64,000 nucleotides of DNA from Rhodospirillales bacterium (GTDB lineage: Bacteria; Pseudomonadota; Alphaproteobacteria; Acetobacterales; Acetobacteraceae): positions 1-64,000 of the forward strand of contig JANXSM010000171.1 in the NCBI GenBank assembly GCA_025352665.1. The letters are read 5' to 3'. Each line of letters starts with the position of its first letter. Position 1 is the first letter of the stretch. Below the pieces are notes generated by a model. It had not been told where the DNA came from. It worked only from the letters and a program-made list of their open reading frames with translations, and ran no database searches. Positions 38,206-49,640 of the stretch are shown in pieces. Made by a program: the position numbers and the translations under genes.

Positions 38206-39725
38206 CAGCGCATGACCCCAGCGAGTTTGGATGTGGCCGCAATGGCCGCCTGGTGATGTTCCACCATCTGGCCGACCGCTGCATCAAAGAAGCCGGTGAA
38301 GCTGGACGGGTAGATGCCCATCCAAAGGGTCAGCGCGACCAGCGGTGCGAAGATGGCAATCTCTCGCGGCGACAGGTCGAGAATGCCCTTGAGGTCGAGC
38401 TTCTCCAGCTTGCCGAACACCACCCGGCGGTAGAGGTAGAGCATATAGACGGCACCCAGGATCATGCCGGCGCTACCGAGCACCGACAGCCACAGGCTGA
38501 TCTTAAAGGCGCCGACCAGCACCAGGAACTCGCCGACGAAACCGGCCGTGCCCGGAAGCCCGATGCTGGCCATGGTGAACAGCATGAAGGTGAGCGCGTA
38601 GGCCGGCATACGATCGACCAGGCCGCCGTAGCGCAGGATCTCGCGGGTGTGGATGCGGTCATAGACCACGCCAACGCAGAGAAACAGCGCGGCGGAGACG
38701 ACGCCGTGCGACAGCATCTGGAACAAGGCGCCTGAGACGCCCTGCACGTTGAAGGTGAAGATACCGATCGTCACCACGCCCATATGCGCCACGGAGGAAT
38801 AGGCGATCAGCTTCTTCATGTCGGTCTGTGCCAACGCCACCAGCGAGGTGTAGATCACCGCCACGACCGAGAGCGTGTAGATGAACGGCGCGAAATAGAC
38901 CGCAGCATCCGGCAGCATCGGCACCGAGAAGCGCAGGAAGCCGTAGGCGCCCATCTTCAGAAGCACACCTGCCAGGATGACCGAACCCGCGGTCGGCGCT
39001 TCCACATGCGCGTCCGGCAGCCAGGTGTGAAACGGCCACATCGGCACTTTCACGGCGAAGGACGCGAAGAAGGCCAGGAACAGCCAGGTCTGCATATGCG
39101 GCGAGAATGCCGTGTGCATCAGCACTTCGATGTCGGTCGTGTGGGCGGTGTTCCACATGAACAGCAGCGCCAGCAGCATCAGCAGCGAGCCGGCCAGCGT
39201 GTAGAGGAAAAACTTCACGGCGGCATAGACGCGCCGCGGACCGCCCCAGATGCCGATGATCAGATACATCGGGATCAACACCGCCTCGAAGAACATATAA
39301 AAAACGAGGAAGTCGAGGGCGCAGAACATGCCGACCATCATGGTTTCGAGCACCAGGAAGGCGAGCATATATTCCCGCACCCGGGTGGTGATGCTCTCCC
39401 AGCTCGCCAGGATGCAGATCGGTGTCAGCGCAGTTGACAGCAGCACGAACAGCACTGAAATGCCGTCGACGCCCATCTTGTAGCTGATGCCCGCCTGCGG
39501 CAGCCAGCTGACGCTTTCGACGAACTGAAACCCGCCGTTGGACGAGTCAAACTTCACCCACAGGATGAGCGAGAGCGCGAACACCACGAGCGAAGTCCAC
39601 AGCGCCGTCCAACGCGCGTTCGAGGCGACGATGGCTTCCTCGCCGCGCACGGTGAGAATGATCGCTCCCCCCACCAAGGGCAGAAAAGTGAGCAGCGTGA
39701 GGATAGGGAACCCGGCCTGATTCAT
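38205..39725 (-). CDS. nuoM: NADH-quinone oxidoreductase subunit M
   Basis: Second antiporter-like proton-pumping subunit of complex I, 506 residues, multiple membrane helices. Typical motifs are FAVKVPMWPFHTWLPDAHVE and TDMKKLIAYSSVAHMGVV, with conserved Glu and Lys residues within membrane helices. It starts 4 nt after the nuoL stop. Confidence 0.96.
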   Translation of the reverse strand: MNQAGFPILTLLTFLPLVGGAIILTVRGEEAIVASNARWTALWTSLVVFALSLILWVKFDSSNGGFQFVESVSWLPQAGISYKMGVDGISVLFVLLSTALTPICILASWESITTRVREYMLAFLVLETMMVGMFCALDFLVFYMFFEAVLIPMYLIIGIWGGPRRVYAAVKFFLYTLAGSLLMLLALLFMWNTAHTTDIEVLMHTAFSPHMQTWLFLAFFASFAVKVPMWPFHTWLPDAHVEAPTAGSVILAGVLLKMGAYGFLRFSVPMLPDAAVYFAPFIYTLSVVAVIYTSLVALAQTDMKKLIAYSSVAHMGVVTIGIFTFNVQGVSGALFQMLSHGVVSAALFLCVGVVYDRIHTREILRYGGLVDRMPAYALTFMLFTMASIGLPGTAGFVGEFLVLVGAFKISLWLSVLGSAGMILGAVYMLYLYRRVVFGKLEKLDLKGILDLSPREIAIFAPLVALTLWMGIYPSSFTGFFDAAVGQMVEHHQAAIAATSKLAGVMR

Positions 39726-39729
39726 GCTG

Positions 39730-41655
39730 TCACCCGACGATCAGATAGAGGCTGACCAAGGCGACCACCCCGATAAGCATGGCAAAGGCGTAGTTGGCGA
39801 TCGAGCCGGTTTGCAGCTTGACGATCTGGCTGGAGCCGTCGGCGGTCAGGCGGGCAACACCATTGGGCATGCCATCAATGACCTCCCCATCGATCCGCCA
39901 CAGCCGCCGCGCCAGACGCGAAGCGGGCTGGACGATGGTGGCGTCGTACAGCTCGTCAAAATACCACTTGTTGAGCAGGAAACGATACAGACCAGGCAGG
40001 CTTGCGGCGAGGCGGCCTGGGATGGCCGGCCACACCATGTAGAACGCGTAGGCAGTGGCGATGCCGAGCAGACCCAGCACCGTCGGCGCCATGGACACCA
40101 CCGCCGGTACAGCTGCCATGTCCGCGAGAATATGGTTGGAGGCGGCGACGCCAATGGCGTCACCCCAGAACGCGTGCCAGTCCTCGCCGATGATCTGGTC
40201 GGCGAAGCTGAAGCCAGTGAGCACGGCGCCGGCCGCCAGCAGGATCAGCGGAACCGTCATTGCCCACGGGCTTTCGTGCACATGTTCCATCGTGTGGTGA
40301 TCGGCGCGCGGGGCGCCGTGGAATGTCATGATCAGCAGGCGCCAGGAATAGAAGGCCGTCAGGAAGGCTGCGATCAGGCAGCACCAGAAGCCGTAATGGC
40401 CGACCAGCGAGTGGCTCGCCCAGGCGGCTTCGAGAATAGCGTCCTTCGAGAAATAGCCAGCAAACGGCGGCACACCGGCCAGCGCCAGGTTGCCGATCCA
40501 CATCGCCACATAGGTGAGCGGGATCATCTTCCAGATGCCGCCCATCTTGCGCATGTCCTGCTCGTTGCTCATGGCGTGGATCACCGAGCCGGCGCCCAGG
40601 AACAGCAGCGCCTTGAAGAAGGCATGCGTCAGCAGATGGAACATCGACACCTGATAGGCGCCGACGCCTGCGGCCACGAACATGTAGCCGAGCTGAGAGC
40701 AGGTCGAATATGCGATGACGCGCTTGATGTCGTTCTGCGTGCAAGCGACGGTGGCCGCGAACAGCGCCGTCGACGCACCCATGAAGGTGACGAAATGCAT
40801 CGCACCCGGCGCAAAATCCAGCAGCGGCGACATACGCGACATCAGGAACACGCCGGCAGTCACCATCGTGGCGGCATGGATGAGGGCGGAGACCGGGGTC
40901 GGCCCTTCCATCGCGTCCGGCAACCACACATGCAAGCCGAGCTGCGCTGATTTGCCCATGGCGCCGATGAACAGCAAGATACCGATCACCTCATAGGCGC
41001 GGAAATCGGTACCGAGCACATGGTAAACATCGTTCACGTGCTGAGAGAGCCCGGCAAAGATCGTGGAGAACTCAATCGAACCGAAGATGAAAAAGATCAG
41101 CGCAATGCCGGCGGCAAAGCCGAGATCGCCGATGCGGTTCACCACGAAAGCCTTCATGGCGGCGGCGCGGGCCGCCGGGCGATCATACCAAAAGCCAATC
41201 AACAGATAGGAGGCAAGCCCAACGCCCTCCCAGCCAAAAAACAGCTGGAGCAGATTATCGGCCGTGACCAGGGCCAGCATGGCGAAGGTGAACAGCGACA
41301 AATACGAGAAGAACCGCGCGATCGACTTGTCGTGGCTCATATAGCCGATGCTGTAGATATGGATGAGTGTGGCCACACAGGTCACCATGGCGACCATGAC
41401 AGCGGACAGCGTGTCGTAACGCAGGGCCCAATTCGCATGGAATTCGCCGGCTGACACCCATTCGCCGAGCACGACCACGCCCGGCGTGGCGCTGCCATAC
41501 ACCAGGCTGACAAAGGCAGACACGCCGCAGACCGAGGCCAGCAACATGCACAAGATGGTGACAGCCTGAGCTGCGCGGTCGCCGATGGCGCGGCCGAGCA
41601 GCCCCGCGATCATGGATCCGAACAGCGGGGCGAGAACGGCGACTGCGAGCAGCAT
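39730..41655 (-). CDS. nuoL: NADH-quinone oxidoreductase subunit L
   Basis: Distal proton-pumping subunit of complex I, 641 residues. It has GKSAQLGLHVWLPDAMEGPT and NDIKRVIAYSTCSQLGYM in the pump core, plus the long C-terminal part that forms the lateral helix in this subunit. It starts 4 nt after the nuoK stop. Confidence 0.96.
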   Translation of the reverse strand: MLLAVAVLAPLFGSMIAGLLGRAIGDRAAQAVTILCMLLASVCGVSAFVSLVYGSATPGVVVLGEWVSAGEFHANWALRYDTLSAVMVAMVTCVATLIHIYSIGYMSHDKSIARFFSYLSLFTFAMLALVTADNLLQLFFGWEGVGLASYLLIGFWYDRPAARAAAMKAFVVNRIGDLGFAAGIALIFFIFGSIEFSTIFAGLSQHVNDVYHVLGTDFRAYEVIGILLFIGAMGKSAQLGLHVWLPDAMEGPTPVSALIHAATMVTAGVFLMSRMSPLLDFAPGAMHFVTFMGASTALFAATVACTQNDIKRVIAYSTCSQLGYMFVAAGVGAYQVSMFHLLTHAFFKALLFLGAGSVIHAMSNEQDMRKMGGIWKMIPLTYVAMWIGNLALAGVPPFAGYFSKDAILEAAWASHSLVGHYGFWCCLIAAFLTAFYSWRLLIMTFHGAPRADHHTMEHVHESPWAMTVPLILLAAGAVLTGFSFADQIIGEDWHAFWGDAIGVAASNHILADMAAVPAVVSMAPTVLGLLGIATAYAFYMVWPAIPGRLAASLPGLYRFLLNKWYFDELYDATIVQPASRLARRLWRIDGEVIDGMPNGVARLTADGSSQIVKLQTGSIANYAFAMLIGVVALVSLYLIVG

Positions 41656-41659
41656 GGTC

Positions 41660-41971
41660 TCAGCCCTTCATCAGGTTGACGTCTTCAACCTCGATCGATC
41701 CGCGATTGCGGAAATAGATGACCAGGATGGCCAGGCCGATCGCAGCCTCGGCGGCGGCCACCGTGAGCACGAACATGGTGAACACCTGGCCCACCATGTC
41801 GCCGAGATAGGAGGAGAAGGCGACTAGGTTCAGGTTCACCGCGAGCAGGATCAACTCGATCGACATCAAGATGATGATGACGTTCTTGCGGTTGAGGAAG
41901 ATCCCAAAGATCCCGAGCACGAGCAGGATGGCGGAGACCGCCAGATAATGGCCGAGGCCGACGCCGAGCAT
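41660..41971 (-). CDS. nuoK: NADH-quinone oxidoreductase subunit K
   Basis: Small three-helix complex I subunit of 103 residues, with the conserved Glu in [18 protein letters not shown] and the end [19 protein letters not shown]. An in-frame ATG also exists at 41986, but the ATG at 41971 is chosen because a GGAGG ribosome-binding site lies 8 nt before it, inside the nuoJ end, and family length is near 101-103. The codons directly follow the nuoJ stop. Confidence 0.95.
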   Translation of the reverse strand: MLGVGLGHYLAVSAILLVLGIFGIFLNRKNVIIILMSIELILLAVNLNLVAFSSYLGDMVGQVFTMFVLTVAAAEAAIGLAILVIYFRNRGSIEVEDVNLMKG

Positions 41972-41972
41972 C

Positions 41973-42671
41973 TCAATGGCCTCCATGATGGGCGTGGGTG
42001 TCGATGGGATCGGCGAGCTCCTCGCCGGGCTCGGTGACCAGCGGCTTGATATGGGCCATCGTCGGGCCGCGGGTCGGCACGTCCATCATCACCATGGTGT
42101 CGGCGGAGGTGCGGGCGATCTGCACGGCAATGTTCTGCCGCCGGCTGATCGTGGCACTCGGCCTGCGGTCCCGCAGGGTGAGCACGATCGCGCCGATCAT
42201 GGCGACCAGCAGCACCAACCCAGAAACCTGGAACAGGAAGATGTAGTCTGTATAGATCAGCCGACCGAGCTGGGCAGTGTTGGTCAGCGCACTCATCGGC
42301 GCCGCCCGCGTGGTGGCGATGCCCGGGGCAAATTTCCAGCCGGTCAGCACAGCCGCGAGTTCGACCAGCAGCACCACACCGATTGCAGCACCCACCGGCA
42401 GGTAACGCTGAAACCCCTCCCGCATCTCGGCGAAATTGATGTCGAGCATCATGACGACGAACAGGAACAGCACCGCCACTGCGCCGACATAGACGATGAC
42501 CAGGATCATCGCCAGGAACTCGGCGCCCAGCAGCAGGAACAGTGCCGCCGCGTTGAAGAAGGCAAGGATGAGGAACAGTACCGCGTGAACCGGGTTGCGC
42601 GCACTCACGACCATGGCCGCCGAGGCGATCAAGATGGCTGCGAACACGTAGAAAGCCGCCGTAGCGATCAT
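41973..42671 (-). CDS. nuoJ: NADH-quinone oxidoreductase subunit J
   Basis: Membrane subunit of complex I, 232 residues, with five hydrophobic segments in the first 170 residues and the family's [18 protein letters not shown] near the N-terminus. The soluble C-terminal tail (about 60 residues) is His-rich at its end (DTHAHHGGH). The last codons also supply the nuoK ribosome-binding site. Confidence 0.95.
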   Translation of the reverse strand: MIATAAFYVFAAILIASAAMVVSARNPVHAVLFLILAFFNAAALFLLLGAEFLAMILVIVYVGAVAVLFLFVVMMLDINFAEMREGFQRYLPVGAAIGVVLLVELAAVLTGWKFAPGIATTRAAPMSALTNTAQLGRLIYTDYIFLFQVSGLVLLVAMIGAIVLTLRDRRPSATISRRQNIAVQIARTSADTMVMMDVPTRGPTMAHIKPLVTEPGEELADPIDTHAHHGGH

Positions 42672-42683
42672 GGTGTCAGATCC

Positions 42684-43172
42684 TCACCGGTACGGGGCGT
42701 CAAGTTCGAGGCGGCGCGCCAGCTCCGGCTCCCACCGATCGCCGTTCGCGAGCAACTTGTCCTTGTCGTACATCAGTTCCTCGCGGGTTTCGGTGGCGAA
42801 CTCGAAGTTCGGCCCCTCCACGATGGCGTCGACCGGACAGGCTTCCTCGCACAGGCCGCAGTAGATGCACTTGGTCATGTCGATGTCGTAGCGCGTGGCC
42901 CGGCGGCTGCCGTCGTCGCGCGGCTCGGCCTCGATGGTGATGGCCTGCGCCGGGCAGACCGCTTCGCACAGCTTGCATGCGATGCAGCGCTCTTCGCCGT
43001 TGGGATAACGACGCAGCGCGTGCTCACCCTTGAAGCGCGGGCTGAGCGGGCCCTTTTCGTAGGGGTAGTTGATCGTCTTCTTCGGCTTGAAGAAATATTT
43101 GAGCGTCAGCGCCATGCCAGAGACGAGCTCGGCCAGCAGCAGGCTGCGCGCCGTACGATCGATGAATGCCAT
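42684..43172 (-). CDS. nuoI: NADH-quinone oxidoreductase subunit I
   Basis: Ferredoxin-like peripheral-arm subunit of complex I with two [4Fe-4S] clusters (N6a, N6b). The 162 residues contain [12 protein letters not shown] (Cys63, 66, 69, 73) and [12 protein letters not shown] (Cys102, 105, 108, 112). It is co-directional with nuoH (13 nt gap) and nuoJ. Confidence 0.97.
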   Translation of the reverse strand: MAFIDRTARSLLLAELVSGMALTLKYFFKPKKTINYPYEKGPLSPRFKGEHALRRYPNGEERCIACKLCEAVCPAQAITIEAEPRDDGSRRATRYDIDMTKCIYCGLCEEACPVDAIVEGPNFEFATETREELMYDKDKLLANGDRWEPELARRLELDAPYR

Positions 43173-43185
43173 TTAAGTGGCTCCT

Positions 43186-44202
43186 TTATGCGACATGGGG
43201 CAGCCAGCCCATGACCATCAGCACGCCAGCGGTGAGCACCAGCCAGAATAGCGAGAACGGCAGGAACACTTTCCAGCCCAGGCGCATTAGCTGGTCGTAG
43301 CGAAAGCGCGGGAAGGTGGCGCGCACCCAAAGGAACACGAACAGCACGGCCATGATCTTGGCGATGAACCAGATCGGGCCCGGGATCCAGGTGAACGGCT
43401 CCACGCCGAACGGCGCCAGCCAGCCGCCCAGGAACAGGATCGACGTCATCGCCGACATCAGGATCATGTTGGTGTATTCGCCGAGGAAGAACAGCGCGAA
43501 GGTCATCGCCGAATACTCGACAAAGAACCCCGCCACGATTTCCGACTCACCCTCCGGCAGATCGAACGGCGAGCGATTGGTTTCCGCAAGCGTCGAGATG
43601 AAGAAGATGATGAACATCGGGAACAGCGGAATGAAGAACCACACATGCCGCTGGGCGAGCACCACGTCGTTCAAATTTAGGCTGCCGACACAGAGCAGCA
43701 CCGTCACCATCACGAAGCCCATCGAGACTTCGTAGGACACCATCTGTGCTGCCGACCGAAGTGCTCCGAGGAAGGCGTATTTCGAGTTGCTGGCCCAGCC
43801 CGCGATGATCACGCCGTAAACACCGAGCGAGCTGATGGCGAACAGATACAGCACGCCGACATTGATGTTGGCGATGCCCCAGCCGTCGTTCACGGGAATG
43901 ACCGCCCAGGCGATCACCGCAAGCGAGAAGGTCAGCATCGGCGCCAGGATAAACAGGAAGCGGCTGGCACCCGACGGGATGATGGTTTCCTTCATCATCA
44001 TTTTGATGGCGTCGGCGAACGGCTGGAACAGGCCGAACGGGCCCACCACGTTGGGCCCCCGGCGCAGCTGCATGGCCGCGAGCACCTTGCGCTCGGCATA
44101 GGTCAGATAGGCCATGCCGATCAGCACGGGCACCACGATGGCCAGTGTTTTGAGCAAGGTAAGGATCAGGACGCCGAAGCTGGTCGCAAAAAACGCAGTC
44201 AT
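43186..44202 (-). CDS. nuoH: NADH-quinone oxidoreductase subunit H
   Basis: Membrane subunit at the quinone-binding junction of complex I, 338 residues, eight hydrophobic segments. Family blocks seen are [39 protein letters not shown] and [18 protein letters not shown]. It starts 4 nt after the nuoG stop. Confidence 0.97.
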   Translation of the reverse strand: MTAFFATSFGVLILTLLKTLAIVVPVLIGMAYLTYAERKVLAAMQLRRGPNVVGPFGLFQPFADAIKMMMKETIIPSGASRFLFILAPMLTFSLAVIAWAVIPVNDGWGIANINVGVLYLFAISSLGVYGVIIAGWASNSKYAFLGALRSAAQMVSYEVSMGFVMVTVLLCVGSLNLNDVVLAQRHVWFFIPLFPMFIIFFISTLAETNRSPFDLPEGESEIVAGFFVEYSAMTFALFFLGEYTNMILMSAMTSILFLGGWLAPFGVEPFTWIPGPIWFIAKIMAVLFVFLWVRATFPRFRYDQLMRLGWKVFLPFSLFWLVLTAGVLMVMGWLPHVA

Positions 44203-44206
44203 CGAC

Positions 44207-46270
44207 TCACTCCGCCGCCATGGCTGACTCAGCGGGAGTCTTTGGGTGTTTCTGCGCTTCGATGCAAGCGGCCATGGTCGGGCTGGCGCGGCTGATCGGA
44301 TCGGTCATGTAGTAATTTTCGATCGCAGGCTCGAACAGGGCGTCGCCGACGGCGCCCACGGACACCGGCCCCGTGGTATCGGAGCAGCCGAAGTGCGGCA
44401 GGATGTCGAGCCGGTCGAACAGCGGGTTCTCCTGAACGAGACACATGCGCAGTGCTTCGAGATTGTCATAGGGCAACGGCTTGCCGATCAAGGCGGAGAA
44501 GGCGCGCAGGATTTTCCAATCTTCCTTCGCCTCGCCCGGCGGGAACACGGCGAGTGCCCCGCGCTGCACGCGGCCTTCGGTGGAGATGTAGGTTCCGTTT
44601 TTCTCGGTATAGGCTGCACCCGGCAAAATGACGTCGGCGCGCGCGGCACCTCGGTCGCCGTGATGGCCCTGATAGACGACGAAAGTGTTCGGCCCGATCG
44701 CTGCGGCGTCGAACTCGTCGGCTCCGAGCAGCCAAAGCAAATCCACACCGCCACCGAGCATCTGTGCGAGCGTTTTGCCGGTGGCAAATCCCAGCTCGAG
44801 TCCGGCCACTCGGCCAGCCGCGGTCTGCAACACATTGAAGCCGTTCCAATCCGGCGTGAGCATGCCGGTCTCAGCTGCCAGCGCCCAGCATGCGGCAAGA
44901 ATTGCGGCACCATCGGGCCGGGCCAAAGCACCCTGCCCCACGATCATCATCGGCTTTTTGGCGCCGCGCAGCACAGAGGCGAACGCATTCGAGCCGTCGC
45001 GCAAACCAGCGAGCAGCTGCGGCGTGCCGCCGAGATATTGGTGGCGATAGGTAAGGTCGGCGGCCACGCCGATATGCGCAATCGGGAACGCACCCATCAG
45101 CGAGCGCTTGCGAATGCGCGCGTTGATCAAAGGCGCCTCATGCCGCGGATTGGAGCCGATGATGATCAGAGCATCTGCCTCCTCGATCCCAGCGATAGAG
45201 GTATTGAACGTGAAGAACTCGCGGCGCGAGGGATCGAGTGCTGCACCGTCCTGACGGCAATCGAGATTTGTCGATCCGAGTGCCGCCATCACATGCTTCA
45301 GGGCAAGCATGCTCTCTGCGTCGCATAGGTTGCCAGCGACGGCGCCGATGCGGTCACCGGACAGTCCAGTCAGCTTCGCCTCGATCGCGGCGAAGGCCTC
45401 GGGCCAGGTGGTGCGCGCAAGCTTGCCCTCGCGCTTCACCCAAGGTGTGTCGAGCCGGCGGCGCTTGAGACCGTCAAGGGCAAAGCGCGACTTGTCGGCC
45501 AGCCACTCCTCGTTCACGTCCTCGTTGATCCGCGGCAGAACACGCAGCACCTCGGAACCTCGCGTGTCGACGCGAATGGCCGCGCCCACGGCATCGAGCA
45601 CGTCGACACTGTCGGTCTTCTTCAATTCCCACGGCCGCGCCACGAATGCATATGGCTTGGAGGTGAGCGCGCCGACCGGGCAGATGTCGATCAGATTGCC
45701 CGAAAGCTCGGAGCTGAGCGCCTTGGAAATATAGGTCCCCACTTCCATGCTCTCGCCACGCGCTGTGGCACCCATTTCGGGCACGCCGGCAATTTCGGTC
45801 GAGAACCGAATGCAGCGCGTGCAATGGATGCAGCGCGTCATCACAGTTTTCACCAAAGGACCGAGATCCTTGTTGGTGACGGCGCGCTTGTTCTCGTGAT
45901 AACGCGACGTGTCGCCGCCATAGCCCATCGACTGGTCCTGCAAATCGCACTCGCCGCCTTGGTCGCAGATCGGGCAATCCAGCGGGTGGTTGATGAGCAG
46001 AAACTCCATCACGCCGCGCCGCGCCGCCTTCACCATCGGCGTGTCGGTGTGCACAACCATGCCGTCGGCCACAGGATAGGCGCAGGAGGCGAAGGGCTTG
46101 GGTGGCGCCTTTTCGATTTCCACCAGGCACATGCGGCAGTTGCCGGCGACCGACAGGCGCTCGTGATAGCAGAAGCGCGGAATTTCCTTGCCCGCGGCTT
46201 CACACGCCTGCAGCACATTCGAACCGTTCGGGACCTCGACGGTGATCCCGTCGACCGTGACTTTTGCCAT
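44207..46270 (-). CDS. nuoG: NADH-quinone oxidoreductase subunit G
   Basis: Large iron-sulfur subunit of complex I, 687 residues. The N-terminal [2Fe-2S] domain has [15 protein letters not shown]; a His-Cys-type [4Fe-4S] region is [19 protein letters not shown]; further clusters lie in [11 protein letters not shown]. The rest is a molybdopterin-oxidoreductase-like domain without cofactor motifs. Its ATG overlaps the stop of a 51-codon ORF by one base (TGATG). Confidence 0.96.
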   Translation of the reverse strand: MAKVTVDGITVEVPNGSNVLQACEAAGKEIPRFCYHERLSVAGNCRMCLVEIEKAPPKPFASCAYPVADGMVVHTDTPMVKAARRGVMEFLLINHPLDCPICDQGGECDLQDQSMGYGGDTSRYHENKRAVTNKDLGPLVKTVMTRCIHCTRCIRFSTEIAGVPEMGATARGESMEVGTYISKALSSELSGNLIDICPVGALTSKPYAFVARPWELKKTDSVDVLDAVGAAIRVDTRGSEVLRVLPRINEDVNEEWLADKSRFALDGLKRRRLDTPWVKREGKLARTTWPEAFAAIEAKLTGLSGDRIGAVAGNLCDAESMLALKHVMAALGSTNLDCRQDGAALDPSRREFFTFNTSIAGIEEADALIIIGSNPRHEAPLINARIRKRSLMGAFPIAHIGVAADLTYRHQYLGGTPQLLAGLRDGSNAFASVLRGAKKPMMIVGQGALARPDGAAILAACWALAAETGMLTPDWNGFNVLQTAAGRVAGLELGFATGKTLAQMLGGGVDLLWLLGADEFDAAAIGPNTFVVYQGHHGDRGAARADVILPGAAYTEKNGTYISTEGRVQRGALAVFPPGEAKEDWKILRAFSALIGKPLPYDNLEALRMCLVQENPLFDRLDILPHFGCSDTTGPVSVGAVGDALFEPAIENYYMTDPISRASPTMAACIEAQKHPKTPAESAMAAE

Positions 46271-46425
46271 CAGTTGCGCTTTCGGTCGTCAGCGAGCAGC
46301 GCCCCGATGGCAATGCCGTCGGCTCGCATGCCCGAAATGTTGCAATCGCTGATCGTGTTGCCGGACAGGTTCGCGCGCGTGATCTTGGCGCCCGACAGGT
46401 GCATTTTCATATTTTGGAAATTCAT
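46270..46425 (-). CDS. Tiny pentapeptide-repeat-like protein between nuoF and nuoG
   Basis: A 51-codon ORF: it starts MNFQNMKMHLSGAK, continues through TRANLSGNTISDCNISG (A(N/D)LSG-type pentapeptide units) and ends GIAIGALLADDRKRN. The final part resembles the C-terminal end of pentapeptide-repeat proteins. Its TGA overlaps the nuoG ATG (TGATG), which suggests coupled translation and supports it as a real gene. It is in the same frame as the preceding 26-codon ORF, from which it is separated by one stop and two codons. Function unknown; a complex I accessory role would be pure inference. Confidence 0.6.
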   Translation of the reverse strand: MNFQNMKMHLSGAKITRANLSGNTISDCNISGMRADGIAIGALLADDRKRN

Positions 46426-46431
46426 GCCCGC

Positions 46432-46512
46432 TTAACTGACGGCTGCGGTGGAAGCGCCGGAAACCACCGCCCCCACCACAGCCATGCGCGCTTTCTGCTG
46501 GCAGATCTGCAT
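46432..46512 (-). CDS. 26-residue ORF overlapping the nuoF stop
   Basis: A mini-ORF with product [20 protein letters not shown] plus TAAVS-type end. Its ATG shares one base with the nuoF TGA (TGATG), the same coupling as at the next junction. Residues 10-25 are hydrophobic and small, possibly a short membrane helix. It could be a separate micropeptide, or the N-terminal part of an originally longer protein now split from the 51-codon ORF by an in-frame TAA (46432-46434). Confidence 0.35.
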   Translation of the reverse strand: MQICQQKARMAVVGAVVSGASTAAVS

Positions 46513-47807
46513 CATTCCGCAGCCATAGGCAACGACTTCTGCGCCTTATAAGCGGCAATGCGCTCTTCCATCAGCGGACGGAAGTTCTTGATCAGTCCCT
46601 GGATCGGCCAAGCCGCCGCATCGACCAAAGCGCAGATGGTGTGGCCTTCGATCTGCCGGGTCACCTTCTCCAAAACGTCGATTTCGGCGATTTCGGCGCG
46701 CCCGACCACCATGCGATCCATCACGCGTTGCATCCAGCCGGTGCCTTCGCGGCATGGGGTGCATTGGCCACAGCTCTCGTGCTTGTAGAATTTGGACAGA
46801 CGGGCGATCGCCTTGATGACGTCGGTCGACTTGTCCATGACGATCACGCCAGCAGTACCAAGACCGGATTTGACATCACGCAGGCTGTCGAAATCCATCA
46901 GGATGGTGTCGCAGGTCGCCTTGTTCAGCAGCGGCACCGAGGACCCGCCAGGAATGATCGCCAGCAGATTGTCCCACCCGCCGCGCACGCCGCCGGCATA
47001 GGTGTCGATCAGCTCACGCAGCGGAATGCCCAGTTCTTCCTCGACATTGCACGGCTTGTTCACATGGCCCGAGATGCAGAACAGCTTGGTGCCGGCGTTC
47101 TTCGGGCGACCCAGCGTTGAGAACCACACCGCACCGCGGCGAAGAATGGTCGGCGCCACCGCAATCGACTCCACGTTGTTCACCGTGGTCGGGCAGCCAT
47201 ACAGACCGACTGCCGCAGGAAACGGCGGCTTGAGCCGCGGCATGCCCTTCTTGCCTTCAAGGCTCTCAATCAGCGCGGTCTCTTCGCCACAGATGTAGGC
47301 GCCCGCGCCGCGATGCACATACAGGTCGAAGTCAAAGCCCGAACCGCAGGCGTTCTTGCCGATAAGACCGGCCGCATAGGCCTCATCCACGGCCTTCTGC
47401 AAAGCAATAGCTTCGTTGAAGAACTCGCCGCGGATGTAGATGTAGCAAACATGCGCCGACATCGCGAAGCTCGCGATCAAACAGCCCTCGACCAGCTTGT
47501 GCGGGTCGTGGCGCATGATGTCGCGGTCCTTGCAGGTGCCAGGCTCCGACTCGTCGGCGTTGACCACGAGATAATGCGGCCGCTCGCCCACTGTCTTGGG
47601 CATAAACGACCATTTCATGCCGGTGGGAAAGCCAGCCCCTCCCCGACCGCGCAAGCCTGAGGCCTTCATCTCATCGATGATGGCGTCGTGGCCGCGGGCC
47701 AGAATGGCTGCCGTACCGTCCCAGTCGCCGCGACGGCGCGCGCCGCCAAGGCCTGGATCATGCAGGCCGTAAAGGTTGGTAAAAATCCGATCCTGATCAC
47801 CTAGCAT
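46512..47807 (-). CDS. nuoF: NADH-quinone oxidoreductase subunit F
   Basis: NADH- and FMN-binding subunit of complex I with cluster N3, 431 residues. It shows [18 protein letters not shown] (NADH site), [20 protein letters not shown] (FMN site) and the cluster cysteines in [12 protein letters not shown] plus a downstream Cys in [14 protein letters not shown]. It starts 4 nt after the nuoE stop. Confidence 0.97.
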   Translation of the reverse strand: MLGDQDRIFTNLYGLHDPGLGGARRRGDWDGTAAILARGHDAIIDEMKASGLRGRGGAGFPTGMKWSFMPKTVGERPHYLVVNADESEPGTCKDRDIMRHDPHKLVEGCLIASFAMSAHVCYIYIRGEFFNEAIALQKAVDEAYAAGLIGKNACGSGFDFDLYVHRGAGAYICGEETALIESLEGKKGMPRLKPPFPAAVGLYGCPTTVNNVESIAVAPTILRRGAVWFSTLGRPKNAGTKLFCISGHVNKPCNVEEELGIPLRELIDTYAGGVRGGWDNLLAIIPGGSSVPLLNKATCDTILMDFDSLRDVKSGLGTAGVIVMDKSTDVIKAIARLSKFYKHESCGQCTPCREGTGWMQRVMDRMVVGRAEIAEIDVLEKVTRQIEGHTICALVDAAAWPIQGLIKNFRPLMEERIAAYKAQKSLPMAAE

Positions 47808-47811
47808 GTTT

Positions 47812-48426
47812 TCACTCCGCCGGGATGGTGAGCAAAGTGGCCGGCCCGCCCTCGGGTGCCGAGTTCTGCCGGCCGTTCATCGGCCCGCGCAGTGGGTGCT
47901 CGCCTCGCTTCAGCGCCGTCAGCAGCTCAGCCACCCGCGGCGCATTCATGTCCTCGTAGTAATCGTCGTTCACTTGCAACACTGGCGCGTTCACGCAGGC
48001 GCCAAGGCACTCGACTTCTGAGAGCGTAAAATATCCGTCCGCCGACGTTTCTCCATAACCCTTGATGCCGGTGAACTCACGGCACGCGCGAGCCACTTCA
48101 TCCGACCCACGCAGCCAGCACGGCGTGGTGCCACAGACCTGCAGATGAAAATGGCCGACCGGCTTGATATTGAACATAAGGTAGAAGGTCGCGACTTCGT
48201 AGACCCGGATGTTTGGCATATCGAGCACGCGGCCGACTTCGTCCATCGCAACAGTCGGTAGCCAGGCCGACCCAGTAAGCCGCCCGATCTGGCGTTGCGC
48301 GATGTCGAGCAGCGGCAGCACAGCACTGGCCTGCTTGCCCGGCGGATATTTCGCAATCGCGCCATCAACGAGCGCCTGGCTTTCCGCGTCAAAGCTGAAA
48401 GCGGTGGGTTCGGTCATGTCGGTCAC
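47812..48426 (-). CDS. nuoE: NADH-quinone oxidoreductase subunit E
   Basis: Thioredoxin-fold [2Fe-2S] subunit (cluster N1a) of complex I, 204 residues. Cluster cysteines lie in CGTTPCWL and [20 protein letters not shown]. The C-terminal extension beyond about residue 160 is of low complexity. It overlaps nuoD by 4 nt. Confidence 0.96.
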   Translation of the reverse strand: MTDMTEPTAFSFDAESQALVDGAIAKYPPGKQASAVLPLLDIAQRQIGRLTGSAWLPTVAMDEVGRVLDMPNIRVYEVATFYLMFNIKPVGHFHLQVCGTTPCWLRGSDEVARACREFTGIKGYGETSADGYFTLSEVECLGACVNAPVLQVNDDYYEDMNAPRVAELLTALKRGEHPLRGPMNGRQNSAPEGGPATLLTIPAE

Positions 48427-49640
48427 CGGTCGATCTCGCCAAAAACAATATCGAGCGATCCGATGATCGCGACGGCATCGGCCAGCATATGGCGCTTGCT
48501 CATCACTTCAATTGCCTGCAGATGCGCAAAGCCCGTTGCTCGGATCTTGCATCGGTACGGCCGATTGCTGCCGTCGGCCACAAGATAAACGCCGAACTCA
48601 CCCTTCGGCGCCTCGACCGCGGTGTAGGTGGCCCCGGCGGGCACATGATAACCCTCGGTATACAGCTTGAAGTGATGGATCAGCGCTTCCATCGAGTGCT
48701 TCATCTCGCTTCGCTTCGGCGGTGTGATCTTGTGGTCCTGCACCTTGATCGGGCCGGGCTTCATCTTCGCAAGGCACTGCTTGATGATGGACACGCTCTC
48801 GCGCATCTCGCCCATGCGCATCAGATAGCGATCGTAGCAGTCGCCATTGCGGCCCACGGCGATACGGAAGTCGACCTGATCATACATCTCGTAGGGCTGC
48901 GACTTGCGCAAATCCCACGGCACGCCCGAGGCCCGCAGGCAGGGGCCGGTGAAGCCCCAGGCCAGCGCCATCTCGGCCGAAACGATGCCGATGTCGACCG
49001 TGCGCTGCTTCCAAATGCGGTTGGCTGTCAGAAGCGTCTCAAGATCGTCGATGAACTTGGGGAAGGTCTCAGCCCAGGCCGCGATCTTCTCCTCCAGCCC
49101 CAGCGGCAGGTCCTTGGACACACCGCCCGGGCGGAAGTAGTTGGCATGCAGGCGGGCACCCGAGGCTGCCTCATGGAATTCCATGAGCACCTCGCGCTCC
49201 TCGAAACCCCAAAGGCTCGGCGTGATAGCACCCACGTCCAGCGCATAGGTGGTGACGTTGAGCAGGTGGTTCAGCACACGGGTGATTTCGGAAAACAGCG
49301 TGCGGATCCACTTCGCCCGCTCCGGCACTTCGACGCCGAGCAGCTTCTCGGTGGCCAAAGCAAACGCATGCTCCTGGCACATCGGGCTGACGTAATCGAG
49401 CCGGTCGAAATACGGCACGGCCTGAATGTAGGTCTTGTACTCAATCAGCTTCTCGGTGCCGCGATGCAGCAGGCCGATATGCGGGTCGGCACGCTCCACG
49501 ACCTCGCCGTCCATCTCCAGGATCAGGCGCAGCACGCCGTGGGCCGCGGGATGCTGCGGACCGAAATTGATCGAGTGGCTGTCAATTTCGACAGTCTTCG
49601 TCCGGGGGCCGGTCTCTGGCTGCACGTCGATCCCGCTCAT
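48423..49640 (-). CDS. nuoD: NADH-quinone oxidoreductase subunit D
   Basis: 49-kDa-type subunit that forms the quinone site with NuoB, about 405 residues. It contains [20 protein letters not shown] near the N-terminus, [18 protein letters not shown], and ends near [21 protein letters not shown]. The ATG at 49640 is used because it overlaps the nuoC TGA (ATGA) and because residues encoded further upstream do not fit the family. Confidence 0.96.
   Translation of the reverse strand: MSGIDVQPETGPRTKTVEIDSHSINFGPQHPAAHGVLRLILEMDGEVVERADPHIGLLHRGTEKLIEYKTYIQAVPYFDRLDYVSPMCQEHAFALATEKLLGVEVPERAKWIRTLFSEITRVLNHLLNVTTYALDVGAITPSLWGFEEREVLMEFHEAASGARLHANYFRPGGVSKDLPLGLEEKIAAWAETFPKFIDDLETLLTANRIWKQRTVDIGIVSAEMALAWGFTGPCLRASGVPWDLRKSQPYEMYDQVDFRIAVGRNGDCYDRYLMRMGEMRESVSIIKQCLAKMKPGPIKVQDHKITPPKRSEMKHSMEALIHHFKLYTEGYHVPAGATYTAVEAPKGEFGVYLVADGSNRPYRCKIRATGFAHLQAIEVMSKRHMLADAVAIIGSLDIVFGEIDR

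Noticed and set aside
46289-46558. An 89-codon frame in the nuoF-nuoG gap in another reading frame
   Set aside because: It runs into nuoF, its product has no family features, and it lacks the start/stop overlaps seen for the 26- and 51-codon ORFs.
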